This document shows, one piece after another, positions 1-7,930 of a DNA stretch of 21,171 nt. The stretch spans positions 1,135,423 through 1,156,593 of the forward strand of contig BFEA01000055.1 of the NCBI GenBank assembly GCA_003427395.1, given 5' to 3'. Below the pieces are notes generated by a model. The model had not been told where the DNA came from and made no database searches. It worked only from the letters and a program-made list of their open reading frames with translations. This DNA comes from Chara braunii. Lineage: Eukaryota > Streptophyta > Charophyceae > Charales > Characeae. Within the stretch, counting starts at the first letter, position 1, and each line of letters starts with the position of its first letter. Position numbers and translations under genes: made by a program.

Positions 1-57
1 TCCTCCTCTACCCCTCCCTCTCTCCCCCCCTCTCCCCCCCCTTCCTTCGGTTCCCTG
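1..57. repeat. C/T-rich low-complexity tract
   Basis: The first bases are almost pure C and T with runs of seven C. This is simple sequence and no gene signal is visible in it. It could act as a polypyrimidine or promoter-type tract, but nothing shows that. Confidence 0.7.
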
Positions 58-139
58 CAAGGGAGGAAATTCCTCATCGAATGTTCATTGTTCTTGCCCT
101 GAACTATTTGCACCTGTTTGCTTGCATTTATTTCTGCAG

Positions 140-273
140 AATGGTGAGTGACCTTTCAATTGTCATTGCTGACGACTTCTACCTATGATCATTTTTGTGA
201 TATAGCTTTTTGTTTATCTGCACAGGCTGGAACCATTGAAAGCTCCCTCCCATTTACCTCATTTGCTCCTATT
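140..273 (+). other. possible small spliced reading frame (start codon split by an intron)
   Basis: A pyrimidine-rich tract ending in ctgcag (to 139) is followed by AATG and then GTGAGT (144-149), a good donor. An acceptor of the type tttatctgcacag ends at 225. Removing 144-225 joins ATG to GCT and gives a frame reading MAGTIESSLPFTSFAPIV to 273. There either a second donor-like GTGAGA begins or the frame stops at TAA. An intron directly after the start codon is common in plant housekeeping genes. I do not recognise the peptide and found no convincing next exon, although a C/T tract ending in CAG at 438 leads into an open stretch starting AWLSDDPSMRED. Seen: splice-like signals. Inferred: that they are used. 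Confidence 0.2.
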
Positions 274-1100
274 GTGAGATAAGGAAGGTGTATCTTAGTC
301 GTATCTTCCGCAAAAAGAGGATTGAGCGCCATTCTTCTACTCAACCCCAGCCCTGACATACTTTTTTGTCCTACATTGGAGGTCAGGAGATAGGTAGTGG
401 AGAGCTCCGAGTATTATAGTTGTCCCCTCTCCCCCCAGGCTTGGTTGTCCGACGATCCATCAATGCGAGAGGACAACTATTTTGTTGTTGTTTCTCTTCC
501 TCCATTAGCACCTCATCATCCGAGATCACATAAGAGGGGGAATCCAACATTGTTTTCCATACGATTCTGCAACGTCATTTTCACTGGTGTATGTAATTGT
601 TTTGTCGCTAAATGTCGCATTGCTCCACGAAAAAACATCATAGAGTCCACCTGCTTATATAGTATATACCTGTTGATGACACAATATCCTAGTGATATTT
701 ACCTATATTGAACCCCCTGCAAAAGAGCAAATTTGATGAGAAATTAAAAAAAGAAAATTGAAAATCAACTAATCTTTCAATATTAGATTTGTTGGACAAG
801 GCTGGTGGGGGACAGGAGGAAGAGCTTAGGAGCAAGGACGGTTTATTGCGTGGGAGGAGAAGGGCAGAAGCACTTCACTGTCAACACGATGCATGACCTC
901 CTTTATCTCACAGTCGCTGGTCTTCTCTCGTTGTCCGCCCCGACTTCAGCTTCCTCCAGCTATCTTGCTCATTCTTTCCCTTATCACCTCATACAATTGT
1001 CTCCCTCGTATTCAACTATTTATCCTCCTCGAGTGTCTATAGCGTGCCCTCCACGTGTATAAGCATGGCGTGGTACCTCCTCACTGTGAAATTTTTTTTT
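274..1100. other. no recognisable gene
   Basis: The sequence here has mixed composition. It holds an open stretch at 397-711 without recognisable domains, AT-rich sequence around 720-790, and a C/T-rich stretch at 890-1040. I cannot support a coding, RNA or mobile-element call in it. Confidence 0.5.
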
Positions 1101-1800
1101 CGCTCATGCAAAACGTGACGTGGCACTCCCATATTATCCGCCTCATAACTATGGATGACCAGACATGTATGACGCGCCTCGTGCCTCTTTGTGCGTACCC
1201 CACCCTACACTCCTCAATATGTGCATGTGGGACATGGAACGTCGCCTATAACAAGTTAGCTCAATCACCCGCCTGATGGCTATGGCGGTCAGCCTGTTAC
1301 GACGCACGGACGCAAGCAGCGCATTCTTCATTTATCGACCTCCAACGCTGTAATTATCTTCCGCATATGCAAACTTGACGTGGCACTCCCATATCATCCG
1401 CCTCGTTATTGTAGCTGACTCCTGCACGTGTGCATGTGTAATGTGGAACGTCGCCTACAATATGTTAGCACAATCAGCCACCTGATGGCTATAGCGGTCC
1501 GTCACTCCGTTGACGTCCACCCTTTTACGACAAACAGGCGCAAGTAGCGCATTCTTCCTCCGTTAACCTCCAAAGTTATAATTCTCCTGTTACCAATCCC
1601 ACAATCTTTCACAGGTGTGATTAATCTCTTCCGCGTATGCAAACTTGATGTGGCACTCCCTGCCGTACGCTCCTCCGCGTGTGCATGTGTGACATGGATC
1701 GTCACCTACATCACGTTAGCCCAACCACCTGCTTGACGACTATGGCGGTCAGTCACACCGTTGACCTCGCAAGCCTGTTGTGACAGTAGGGCGCGACCAT
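1101..1800. repeat. diverged tandem repeat, about 265-bp unit, about 2.6 copies
   Basis: Three copies begin near 1101, 1362 and 1632. Shared blocks in order are: a cgc-n-atgcaaa start, then cgtggcactccc, then gtgcatgtg followed by a catgga-cgtc-cctac block, then a ctgatggctat-gcggtc block, then gcgcattcttc. Spacing of anchors varies by indels (261 and 270 bp between unit starts). Unit three fades out near 1800. No open frame spans the copies, so this looks like a non-coding satellite or a local segmental duplication. Confidence 0.8.
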
Positions 1801-1829
1801 CACATTCCTCCAACACATCCCCATGTTCA

Positions 1830-2025
1830 CCTCACAGGGAGCCGTCATGGTGGAGCCTCCATAGGTTTACTAGTGCCCCCCAAGCAGTTTTGACAATATT
1901 ACCGATGTTGGGAGGGTCCTTCGCCTTCCTTAACACAACCCAGTCCAACTCCAGAAGTGTGTGGCCCTTCCTCAAGGTGACCACCCATGCTAGGGGGATT
2001 GAGAAAATAAGCTGGTCTGGATTGT
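1830..2025 (-). pseudogene. LINE ORF2 linker fragment (copy D)
   Basis: Read on the minus strand from about 2024, the sequence gives PDQLIFSIPLAWVVTLRKG and then a LELDWVVLRKAKDPPNIGNIV-type stretch. This aligns with the linker between the reverse-transcriptase thumb and the zinc finger in copy C (KLDQLIFSIPLDW, KEDWVAMTGDSENVGRV) and copy A (FPLAWRSILRKGP, KEDWVSREGD). Only about 65 codons remain, with no catalytic residues. The fragment starts immediately after the poly-A (minus sense) of a neighbouring terminal module, so it is either the target of that insertion or a rearranged piece. Assignment to the same family is firm; the boundaries are approximate. Confidence 0.75.
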
Positions 2026-2026
2026 C

Positions 2027-2152
2027 TTTTTTTTTTTTTTTTTTTTCAAATTGATGAGAAACAACTCGAGGTGATGTTAGGGGTGTTGGTAGGCACCACT
2101 AGCACTCCCGGGGGTGGTGAGCAACACCTGCTAGAAAACGGGTCCAGCGTCC
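2027..2152 (-). mobile_element. retroelement 3'-terminal module with poly-A tail (copy 1)
   Basis: In minus sense the segment opens with agggacgctggaccc, contains a hairpin (2130-2135 with 2143-2148, 7-nt loop) and a gtgctagtggtg block, and ends in 20 A (2046-2027). The same module occurs at 7768-7930 (plus) and 9522-9665 (minus). The one stem change here is a G-U wobble when read in minus sense but an A-C mismatch in plus sense, which agrees with the poly-A orientation. It is probably a severely 5'-truncated LINE end or a SINE. No clear target-site duplication was seen. Confidence 0.65.
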
Positions 2153-2174
2153 CTATATTTTTTTATGATGAGGA

Positions 2175-2651
2175 ATGAGCAAAGAGCAGACAGAGGAACC
2201 CCGGAGACAGGATAAGATGAGAAACCTGGTGGAAAATGGACAATATGAAAAGCAACTTATTCAGAAGGAGGGGGTGATAGCCATCCCACTAAGAAGGGCG
2301 TGGGACAGGATGGAAATCGGCCTCTCCCCGATAGATGGAGGGGTTATTGTAATGGGAATGCCTTTTTATAATATGTGGTCCCTGTCCTCACTGAGGGACA
2401 AGGACTTCAATAAAAAGGCACAGTCCTTTATAAGTAAACATTTTCCAGCGGGAACCAAGGCAACCTCTGCTCAGTTTGATAGCTTGATTCGCATTGCGGA
2501 CACAGACTTGTGCATCCTTTTTTAGGAAGACAAGGACTCAGATTTAACTTGGTTCAACCACAGTACCTTAATGGACATGCAGCTACACAATGTTAAGGCC
2601 AGCCCCTTCTGGCAAAGGAGAACATCCATATATGCTTGGCAAGGGTACTAA
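2175..2651 (+). pseudogene. LINE upstream ORF (ORF1-like) remnant
   Basis: A 116-codon frame starts MSKEQTEEPRRQDK and is followed in the same frame, after one TAG at 2523-2525, by a further 41 codons to a TAA at 2649-2651. The composition is charged, with a short hydrophobic and aromatic centre (IVMGMPFYNMWSLSS). No CCHC knuckle, RRM or coiled coil is obvious. It precedes the endonuclease in the position where LINE ORF1 lies, so an ORF1 remnant is the natural reading. Homology was not shown, because the other copies here are truncated before this point. It could also be the N-terminal part of ORF2 in another frame. Confidence 0.45.
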
Positions 2652-3786
2652 GATACGGACTCCTATGCACAGTAGATTGGTCAAGAAGGGATTGACACAT
2701 TGTATAAAAGGAAAAGGAAAAGGAACAGGTAATTTTGCAAAATCCTCAATGGATGCAGAATCCTCCATGGATGAACTTGACGCTCTATACTACAGAAATG
2801 CAAAATGGACAAATGGCCTAAAAAACGCCGACCTGGATCTGAGATCACTGAACATGAACAGACTGGCCTCCTATAATCTTGAGAAACGACAAGCGATATG
2901 GGACCAGCTACGAGGAGTGGGAGGGAGGAGATGGCCAGACGTAGTGTGCATTCAAGAGACCCATCGCATGGACAAGTCGGAACATCATCGGGATCACAAA
3001 ATGGTCTTGCCCTACCAAGTGTTCAAGGCCCATGCACCTGCATCAGCCTCGGCAGGGGTTGCAATCTGGATCCCACTAGAATCGAGATTTGAAATGCTAA
3101 ACTGGACAGCGAACGAGGAAAATGGGCGTTGGGTCTCGGTTTTGGGGATGCTGGAATTAGAACTGATTTGCATTTTTTGCATATACGCACCCAACTCGAC
3201 AACAGAAAGGAAGGTTTTCTTTGAGCACCTCACCTCTTTGGTCCTGCCCAGAATCCCCTTCGTTATGGCAGGGGACTTCAACGCAGCCCCCGATAGATAG
3301 CTTGACCAGTGGAATCCCCGTGCATCCTACCCGCATCAGGTGGAGGAGGATGAGCATACTATAGCAGACTTCTGCAGCTCCCTAACGTTGGTGGATGTGT
3401 TCCGGCTTCTCCACTCCACGGACCGATCTTACACATGTATCCGCACAAATGACCTGGCCAGACATTCAAAATCTCGTATTGACTTAATACTCATCTCACA
3501 AGACATTCAAAACGCTCTGCAGTTTGCGGTAATCTTTCCACAAAGCCCCCACCAAGGCCTTGACCATTGCACATGCGGGGCAATCCTCTCGTTTCGCAAA
3601 AAAACAGATCAAGGGCCAAGCTACTATAAACTTAACGTTTCTTTGCTCAAAAGTCAAAATTTTCAGTCATTCCTAAAGGACGTCTGGGTCTACTGGCAAG
3701 GGCTGAAAGGCAAGTTTAACTCGACAATAACATGGTTCACAAACGGGTTGTTTTTTCTAGCCAAGAAAAGTAAAGATTATTTTTAA
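2590..3786 (+). pseudogene. LINE ORF2 N-terminal part: EEP-family endonuclease
   Basis: From about 2836 the frame shows the order of an AP-endonuclease-like LINE nuclease: SLNMNRLAS (the usual N-x-N-G position), DVVCIQETH with the catalytic Glu (near 2950-2964), IYAPN (about 3183-3197), MAGDFNAAPD (about 3265-3291), SRIDLILIS (about 3469-3495) and a DHC where SDH is usual (near 3562). The enzyme nicks target DNA to start target-primed reverse transcription. One TAG at 3298-3300 breaks the frame directly after the GDFN motif, and reading continues in the same frame to a TAA at 3784-3786. The first 80 or so residues are rich in Lys and Gly and show no domain. The loss of Ser in the SDH motif and the stop make it inactive. 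Confidence 0.88.
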
Positions 3787-5240
3787 TTAGTAGCGAGCAC
3801 ACGTCACCATCAAGAACTAAACATCCACAGACAATTTCATGACCTGGTTAACCAGGACAATTCGGATGATCATATAGTCACCATCCAACAGCTCAAAGAC
3901 CAACTCCTTCAGTATGCCCAGCACAGATAGCAAGGAATCAGGATCAGAGGTAAGTTATCCAAGTGGATCACTGAAGGAACCATGCGCAGTTTTTTAGCCT
4001 GACATCAATTAGAGCCCACCGAACTACTATCGCGGTCTTTCTGGATCCCAAGTCAGGGGAAGTGGCCACCAACACAGCGCACTGTATAAAAATAGCCAGA
4101 ACCTTTTACCAAGACCTCTTCTCCTGACAGATCCCGCGCACAAGGGAGACCACTCGTATAGACGAAATAAATGATTTCCTTCGCCCCTTGGAAAACAACC
4201 TTACCCAAACCCAGAGAGGTAGGCTGGAGCTTTCATTAAGCAAGGAAGAGGTAATGGACAACGCTCCTGCAAATGGAGGAGAAAACGTCAGGGATAAGCG
4301 GTCTTCCAAATGAATTTTGGGAAACCATGTGGCCGGTATTCAACAACGACTTCATGCATTTTTATGGGGAGGTCTGGGATAGTGGAAACATGGGAGAGAT
4401 GCTGGGGCAAGGGGTGTTGTCCTTACTTTATAAAAAACGAGATAAAATGAATATTCGTAATTATAGACCAATAACTTTTTTGATGGTTGTCTATAAGATG
4501 TTATCTAAAACCTTGGCCAATAGGATGATTGGAGTCATTGAAGATCTAGTACGTCTGGCACAGACAGGATTCATCCGGAAATAAACGAAATAATTAAACT
4601 TTCACACCAGTCCAAATGCAACGCAGCCTTCATTTTTATTGATTTTGAAAAATCGTACGACCATGTTGACTGGGTTTTTATGGACAAATGCCTCGAAAAA
4701 ATGAATTTCGGCCCCCGTTTCCTACGGTGGGTGAGGATCTTGCATCAAAATGCAACAACCCGAGTCCAGATAAACGGCCAATTGACACCAGAAATCAAAC
4801 TGCAGAGATCGGTTCGACTGTTTGACAAGGGGACCCCATAGCCCCATTCCTCTTCATTATCATCATGGAGGCCCAGTCAGCCAACCTTAGGCACAGTAGA
4901 AGTCTGCAGAGGATCCAAATTGCAGTCATACCAGAAGAGGTCATCTCGGTATGCTCTCTGTCTGCAGATGATCTGACCATCATGGTTGAGGTCTCACCCT
5001 CCAATATGGAAGAGATTCGGTGTCTGATGGATCGTTTTTGTACCCTGTCGGACATGGCAGTAAATTGGGGACAAAAAACGCTCGGTTGGTGGTTTCACCA
5101 ACACGGGGGCCACCCACCAGAAGTCCCCCAAATCACATGGATGGACTTGGATGAGCCCATCCGTATTCTAGGAGATAAAATGACTACAAAAGGCTCTCCG
5201 ACGAAAAATGACAAGTGACTCGCATCTCCCGCATTCCATA
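3787..5240 (+). pseudogene. LINE ORF2 reverse transcriptase core (copy A)
   Basis: After a linker with stops and a shift near 3990-4010 the sequence reads ARTFYQDLFS and LELSLSKEEVMDNA. The fingers follow: KTSGISGLPNEFW (about 4279-4317), SLLYKKRDKMNIRNYRPIT (about 4420-4476) and QTGFIRK. A deletion and frame change near 4580 remove the R-x-I-x-DN block that copy C keeps. The palm continues with FIFIDFEKSYDHVDW (about 4630-4674), which carries the first catalytic Asp, QINGQLTPEIKLQRSVR, another shift near 4820-4830, PFLFIIIMEAQ, and SADDLTIM (about 4963-4986). The last motif is the F/YxDD box, with the aromatic residue replaced by Ser. Shifts, stops and that substitution mean no activity. Copy C (FADDLTVM) is the closest comparison in the window. 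Confidence 0.92.
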
Positions 5241-5776
5241 AGTTCCTCCAATGGAATCACAAACACACGTCACTTTTTGGGAGGGCCCTAGTGATCAATA
5301 ATATAGTACTGGTCACCCTATGGTACAAATCGGTCCTTTGGCCCCTGAGTGGGCCAGCCCAAAAAAAACTAAAGAGAAAGGTAGCCGCCTATCTATGGAG
5401 AGGTGACAACCAAAACACAAAGGTCATCAGTCGGGTGGCCTGGGACTCGATGATTCAACCTAAAGCCCAGGGGGGGCTAGGTATCCTGGACCCGATGACT
5501 CTAGTGCAGGCACTATGCCTACAACGGATTCTGCATTTGATCCTTGTCTTCCCACTTCTTTGGAGGTCATTGGCCCTTGAACAAATTGCTCGACTTGCAC
5601 CGGAAGCCCCACCCTCGGTAGTCCCCCTATGCTGGTTGGATGACCGTTATTGGAAAGTCCCAAGAAAAGCACGGGATATAGAAACAACGGTGGGGATAAA
5701 GGATAATTTTTGGCCTCGAGTAATCAAGATATGGAGAGCTCTGCCCCTCCCACAACGCCCGGCACCCAGAAGATAG
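5241..5776 (+). pseudogene. LINE ORF2 thumb / connection region (copy A)
   Basis: The region reads FHKFLQWNHKHTSLFGRALV, then NIVLVTLWYKSVLWPLSG, AAYLWRGDNQNTKVISRVAW, IQPKAQGGLGILDP and ALEQIARLAPEAPP. Blocks of the type YLWxG...VAW...P...GGLGI are typical of plant LINE proteins after the polymerase domain and bind the primer-template duplex. The same blocks appear in copy C (LLWRGDGRLPDVINRVAW, GGLGISDP, SEQIARVAP) and, partly, copy B (GRALTLNTVIFSTMWYK). The frame is open from 5291 to a stop at 5774-5776. Confidence 0.88.
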
Positions 5777-6378
5777 GAGGAAGTAATGAGGCAACCCCAT
5801 TTTGAAAACCGTTGGATTACCAATTCCCGAAGTCAAATTTTCTGTAGTACGAATTCCCCGTAAAGGGGTTGGGTAAAAAAAGGGGTAATGAGGGTAGGGG
5901 ACCTTTCAGATGAGAAGCGCAAAGATTGGAAAGACCCCGGACGAATGAGAGAAAAACTACGGTACTGCCACAACCTTGAGGAATTGTTGGGAGAGATTGT
6001 AAAGACCTTCCCCCTGGCCTGGCGTTCCATCTTACGTAAAGGCCCAAAAGTTTAGAAAGAGGATTGGGTATCGAGAGAGGGCGACTCTCACCAGGTTGGG
6101 CAAGTGCATATTGAACGGCCAGAGGATGTGGTTGTAGAGTGGTATAGACACTATAGTGTGGGTGGAAGGGGAGAACTAACAGACAGTGGGGAGCCTTTTG
6201 AATGGACCGAGAAGGGGACCCTTTACAGGATCAGGACCCTAGGGGAAGGGGATGAACGTAAAGCATACAGGCCTGACACCCCACTAGCCAAACTCCCCCT
6301 GGACCCCATGGAATGACAATGGAATCCCACACAAAAAGCAAGACCGACAAACATCAGGCGAAAAATAGTTAATAAAAC
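5777..6378 (+). pseudogene. LINE ORF2 linker domain (copy A)
   Basis: One frame from about 5887 gives GVMRVGDLSDEKRKDWKD, LRYCHNLEELLGEIVKTFPL then AWRSILRKGPKV, a TAG near 6052, KEDWVSREGDSHQVGQV, and DTPLAKLPLDPME followed by TGA (6314-6316) and QWNP. Copy C has the same order (GVTRIRDIW, IPLDWVRILRSGP, KEDWVAMTGD, PLAKLPIDPLEWQW), and copies B and D carry parts of it. I know no named domain for this block; its conservation in four diverged copies shows that it was under selection. The TGA falls on a Trp that copies B and C keep. Confidence 0.8.
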
Positions 6379-6888
6379 TTCACAGTAAAGGCCACGTATA
6401 AGATGCTACGGGTTAAAAAGAACATGCGAGAAGTAGTGATCGATAGGTGGCAACGACACCTGAATGTGGATAGGCAACTGCTATCCCCCATACAATGGTT
6501 CCAGGAAAGCAAGAGCAAACCGGCCAAAATCACGTCCCTCCAATGGCAGATTGCCCACCGTTGCCTCCCCACAAATAATTAGATAATTGACCACACTCAT
6601 TTGGAACAACAAGGACGGGCCCACCCATGGTGCCCACGCTGCCTCCAAAGCTTCCCGTCCCACAGGAGAATAGAAACAATAGAGCATGTCTTCTTACAAT
6701 GTCCCACGGCAGTCCTTACATGGAGATGGTGGGAGAGGGTGTGGAGGCAGATGGTTCCTGACCAACCATGGCCATGGGATTGGAGAGCGATCCTGTTGGG
6801 TTATTACCCGGCCCTGCAAAACACGGATTATGCAAGGAACATGTTCGCTCTGGCCAGGAGGACGATACTATGGGTCCTATGGTGGTAG
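6379..6888 (+). pseudogene. LINE ORF2 zf-RVT zinc-finger domain (copy A)
   Basis: The frame reads VKATYKMLRVKKNMREVV, DRWQRHLNVDRQLLSP, ITSLQWQIAHRCLPTNN, a TAG (6580-6582), DHTHLEQQGRAHPWCPRC and RIETIEHVFLQCP, and then a Trp-rich stretch (WRWWERVW, PWPWDW). The putative ligands follow C-x2-C-x14-H-x4-C, exactly as in copy C. The L-W-x-[IL]-...-P-T-N...L...G...C-x2-C...E-x2-H-x-F-x2-C pattern is that of zf-RVT, a domain found at the end of many plant LINE polyproteins and thought to help nucleic-acid binding. The TAG lies on a Trp kept in copy C. The frame ends at TAG 6886-6888. Confidence 0.88.
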
Positions 6889-7289
6889 CGCTGTGCAATG
6901 GCTATGGAAGGAGTTAGAGCTGAAGGGGAGGAAACGAAGGAACAATTCAAGAGCCACTTCCAACTCGAGATTATGCAGAAGTGGCAGGAAACGAAACAGG
7001 TGCTGGCTTCCTATCACAGACTAAAAGACATATCAGAAAGAATCTCCAGATTTGCCAATGAACGGATGGGCGGACCAAGGGAAGGATGGGTGGCCAGGGT
7101 ACAATGGTCGGGCAACAACGAGAGAGAGGGACAGAGACAAGAAGAAGACAGCAGGTGCCAGTTCCACGGGACAACCGTCTCATCTTCAAGGATTGGACAA
7201 CAATAGACCACAACATTCCTATGCGTGACCCTGAGTATTTCCCAGATCCCTTTCCTCCCCAACCCTTGGCATTGGAAGTCAAGCTCTAA
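6889..7289 (+). pseudogene. LINE ORF2 C-terminal extension (copy A)
   Basis: Past the zinc finger the frame continues with EETKEQFKSHFQLEIMQKWQ, a helical stretch, and then RISRFANERMGGPREGWVAR. After a shift near 7150 comes IFKDWTTIDHNIPMRDPEYF. Copy C carries the counterparts EQFSRDWLGSDQGGRVAYVQ and CFQDWTKVDAAIPLRRMWAY, and copy B has TRFADE before a stop and then LGLRRDRGGG. The extension is about 130 residues long and I do not recognise it as a named domain. It looks mainly alpha-helical and basic, so a nucleic-acid-binding or oligomerisation role is a guess only. Confidence 0.7.
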
Positions 7290-7767
7290 AGGTCTGAGAT
7301 TGCGGACGGTAGAGGGATAAGAATCGAGGGGACAGGGAAAGAACGGACCTACGGGTGCCCCCCAGTGGTCCCGCCTGGCCCCTGCCCCTCGATCCTCAGC
7401 GGAAAAATAGGCAGACAAGGGTGAGGAAGCATGGAGCTTAATAGTTTCTTCTGAGACAGGGCACTGTGCAAAGCCGGAAAAGGCATAAGGGTTGATATGC
7501 AGATACCAGTCCTCAAAAAAAGGGAGACGAAAGGAGGTCCCACTGCCCCCCAGTGGCTCCTCCCATCTGACCCGGCTCCCAGCTAGCATGGACTCAATAT
7601 CGCATAGGGGTGGTGTGTAGCGATGTACCTGGTGCCGAATTCAGGGCGAAGAGGTTCCCCCTTCCTCCCAATATCCTGCTCAGTCAATCCTCCGGATCCC
7701 AGGGTAATCAATGTTGGCAGGAACATCCCACAACTGTTTTCTGATGAACTTCAATTTCAGCCTGTAT
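7290..7767 (+). other. LINE copy A 3' untranslated or decayed coding region
   Basis: The region lies between the last conserved protein motif and the terminal module. Continuing the frame gives fairly open text with a handful of stops (for example PISCSVNPPDPRVINVGRN), so part of it may once have been coding. The opposite strand is open as well (down from 7589), and neither frame resembles a domain I know. Two near-identical blocks with cccccagtgg occur at about 7360 and 7548. Confidence 0.5.
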
Positions 7768-7880
7768 AAGGGACGCTGGACCCGTTTTCCAGCAGGTGAC
7801 ACTCCCCACCAATAGATGGAGCCTCTCCCCAGGTGCTAGTGGTGTCTGCTCTTATCAGCACCACTAACACTGGCGGGGGA
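7768..7880 (+). mobile_element. LINE 3'-terminal module with hairpins (copy 2, on element A)
   Basis: The module opens with gggacgctggaccc. Hairpin 1 pairs GCTGGA (7775-7780) with TCCAGC (7788-7793) around the 7-nt loop CCCGTTT. Hairpin 2 pairs 7833-7844 with 7859-7870 at 11 of 12 positions. The module lies downstream of ORF2 and directly before an A-rich tail, where LINEs of the stringent type keep the RNA structure that their own reverse transcriptase recognises. That role is inferred. Related copies lie at 2047-2152 and 9522-9665, both in minus sense. Confidence 0.7.
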
Positions 7881-7930
7881 TTTTTTGTTAATAATAATAA
7901 AAATAAATAAATAAATAAATAAATAAAAAA
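7881..7930 (+). repeat. A-rich (AATA)n-type 3' tail of LINE copy A
   Basis: Taataataat is followed by about seven AAAT/AATA units and a short A run. A simple A-rich tail directly after the hairpin module marks the likely 3' terminus of element A. An unrelated microsatellite is the alternative. Confidence 0.7.

Larger units (their letters stand above)
2175..7930 (+). mobile_element. LINE (non-LTR retrotransposon) copy A, near full-length, inactive
   Basis: This is a plus-strand element carrying, in order: an upstream ORF remnant, an endonuclease/exonuclease/phosphatase-type (EEP) endonuclease, reverse transcriptase, thumb, linker, zf-RVT zinc finger, a C-terminal extension, a 3' UTR with a hairpin module, and an A-rich (AATA)n-type tail ending near 7930. 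LINEs copy themselves by nicking target DNA with the endonuclease and priming reverse transcription from the nick. Copy A has many stops and several frameshifts, plus a small deletion in the fingers region, so it cannot encode a working protein. The 5' end is uncertain because the start lies close to a separate minus-strand module; 2175 is simply where an open frame begins. No target-site duplication was found. Confidence 0.9.

Noticed and set aside
2050-2066. gatgagaaac, like part of a hammerhead ribozyme core
   Set aside because: No helix II between the core parts and no flanking stems, so it is a chance match; a similar string occurs at about 735.
7014-7589. 191-codon minus-strand frame
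   Set aside because: Half of it is antisense to the conserved C-terminal extension of LINE A; the other half has no recognisable domain.
7768-7880. HDV-like self-cleaving ribozyme at the start of the module
   Set aside because: No later sequence pairs with the first seven bases and the nested pseudoknot cannot be drawn.
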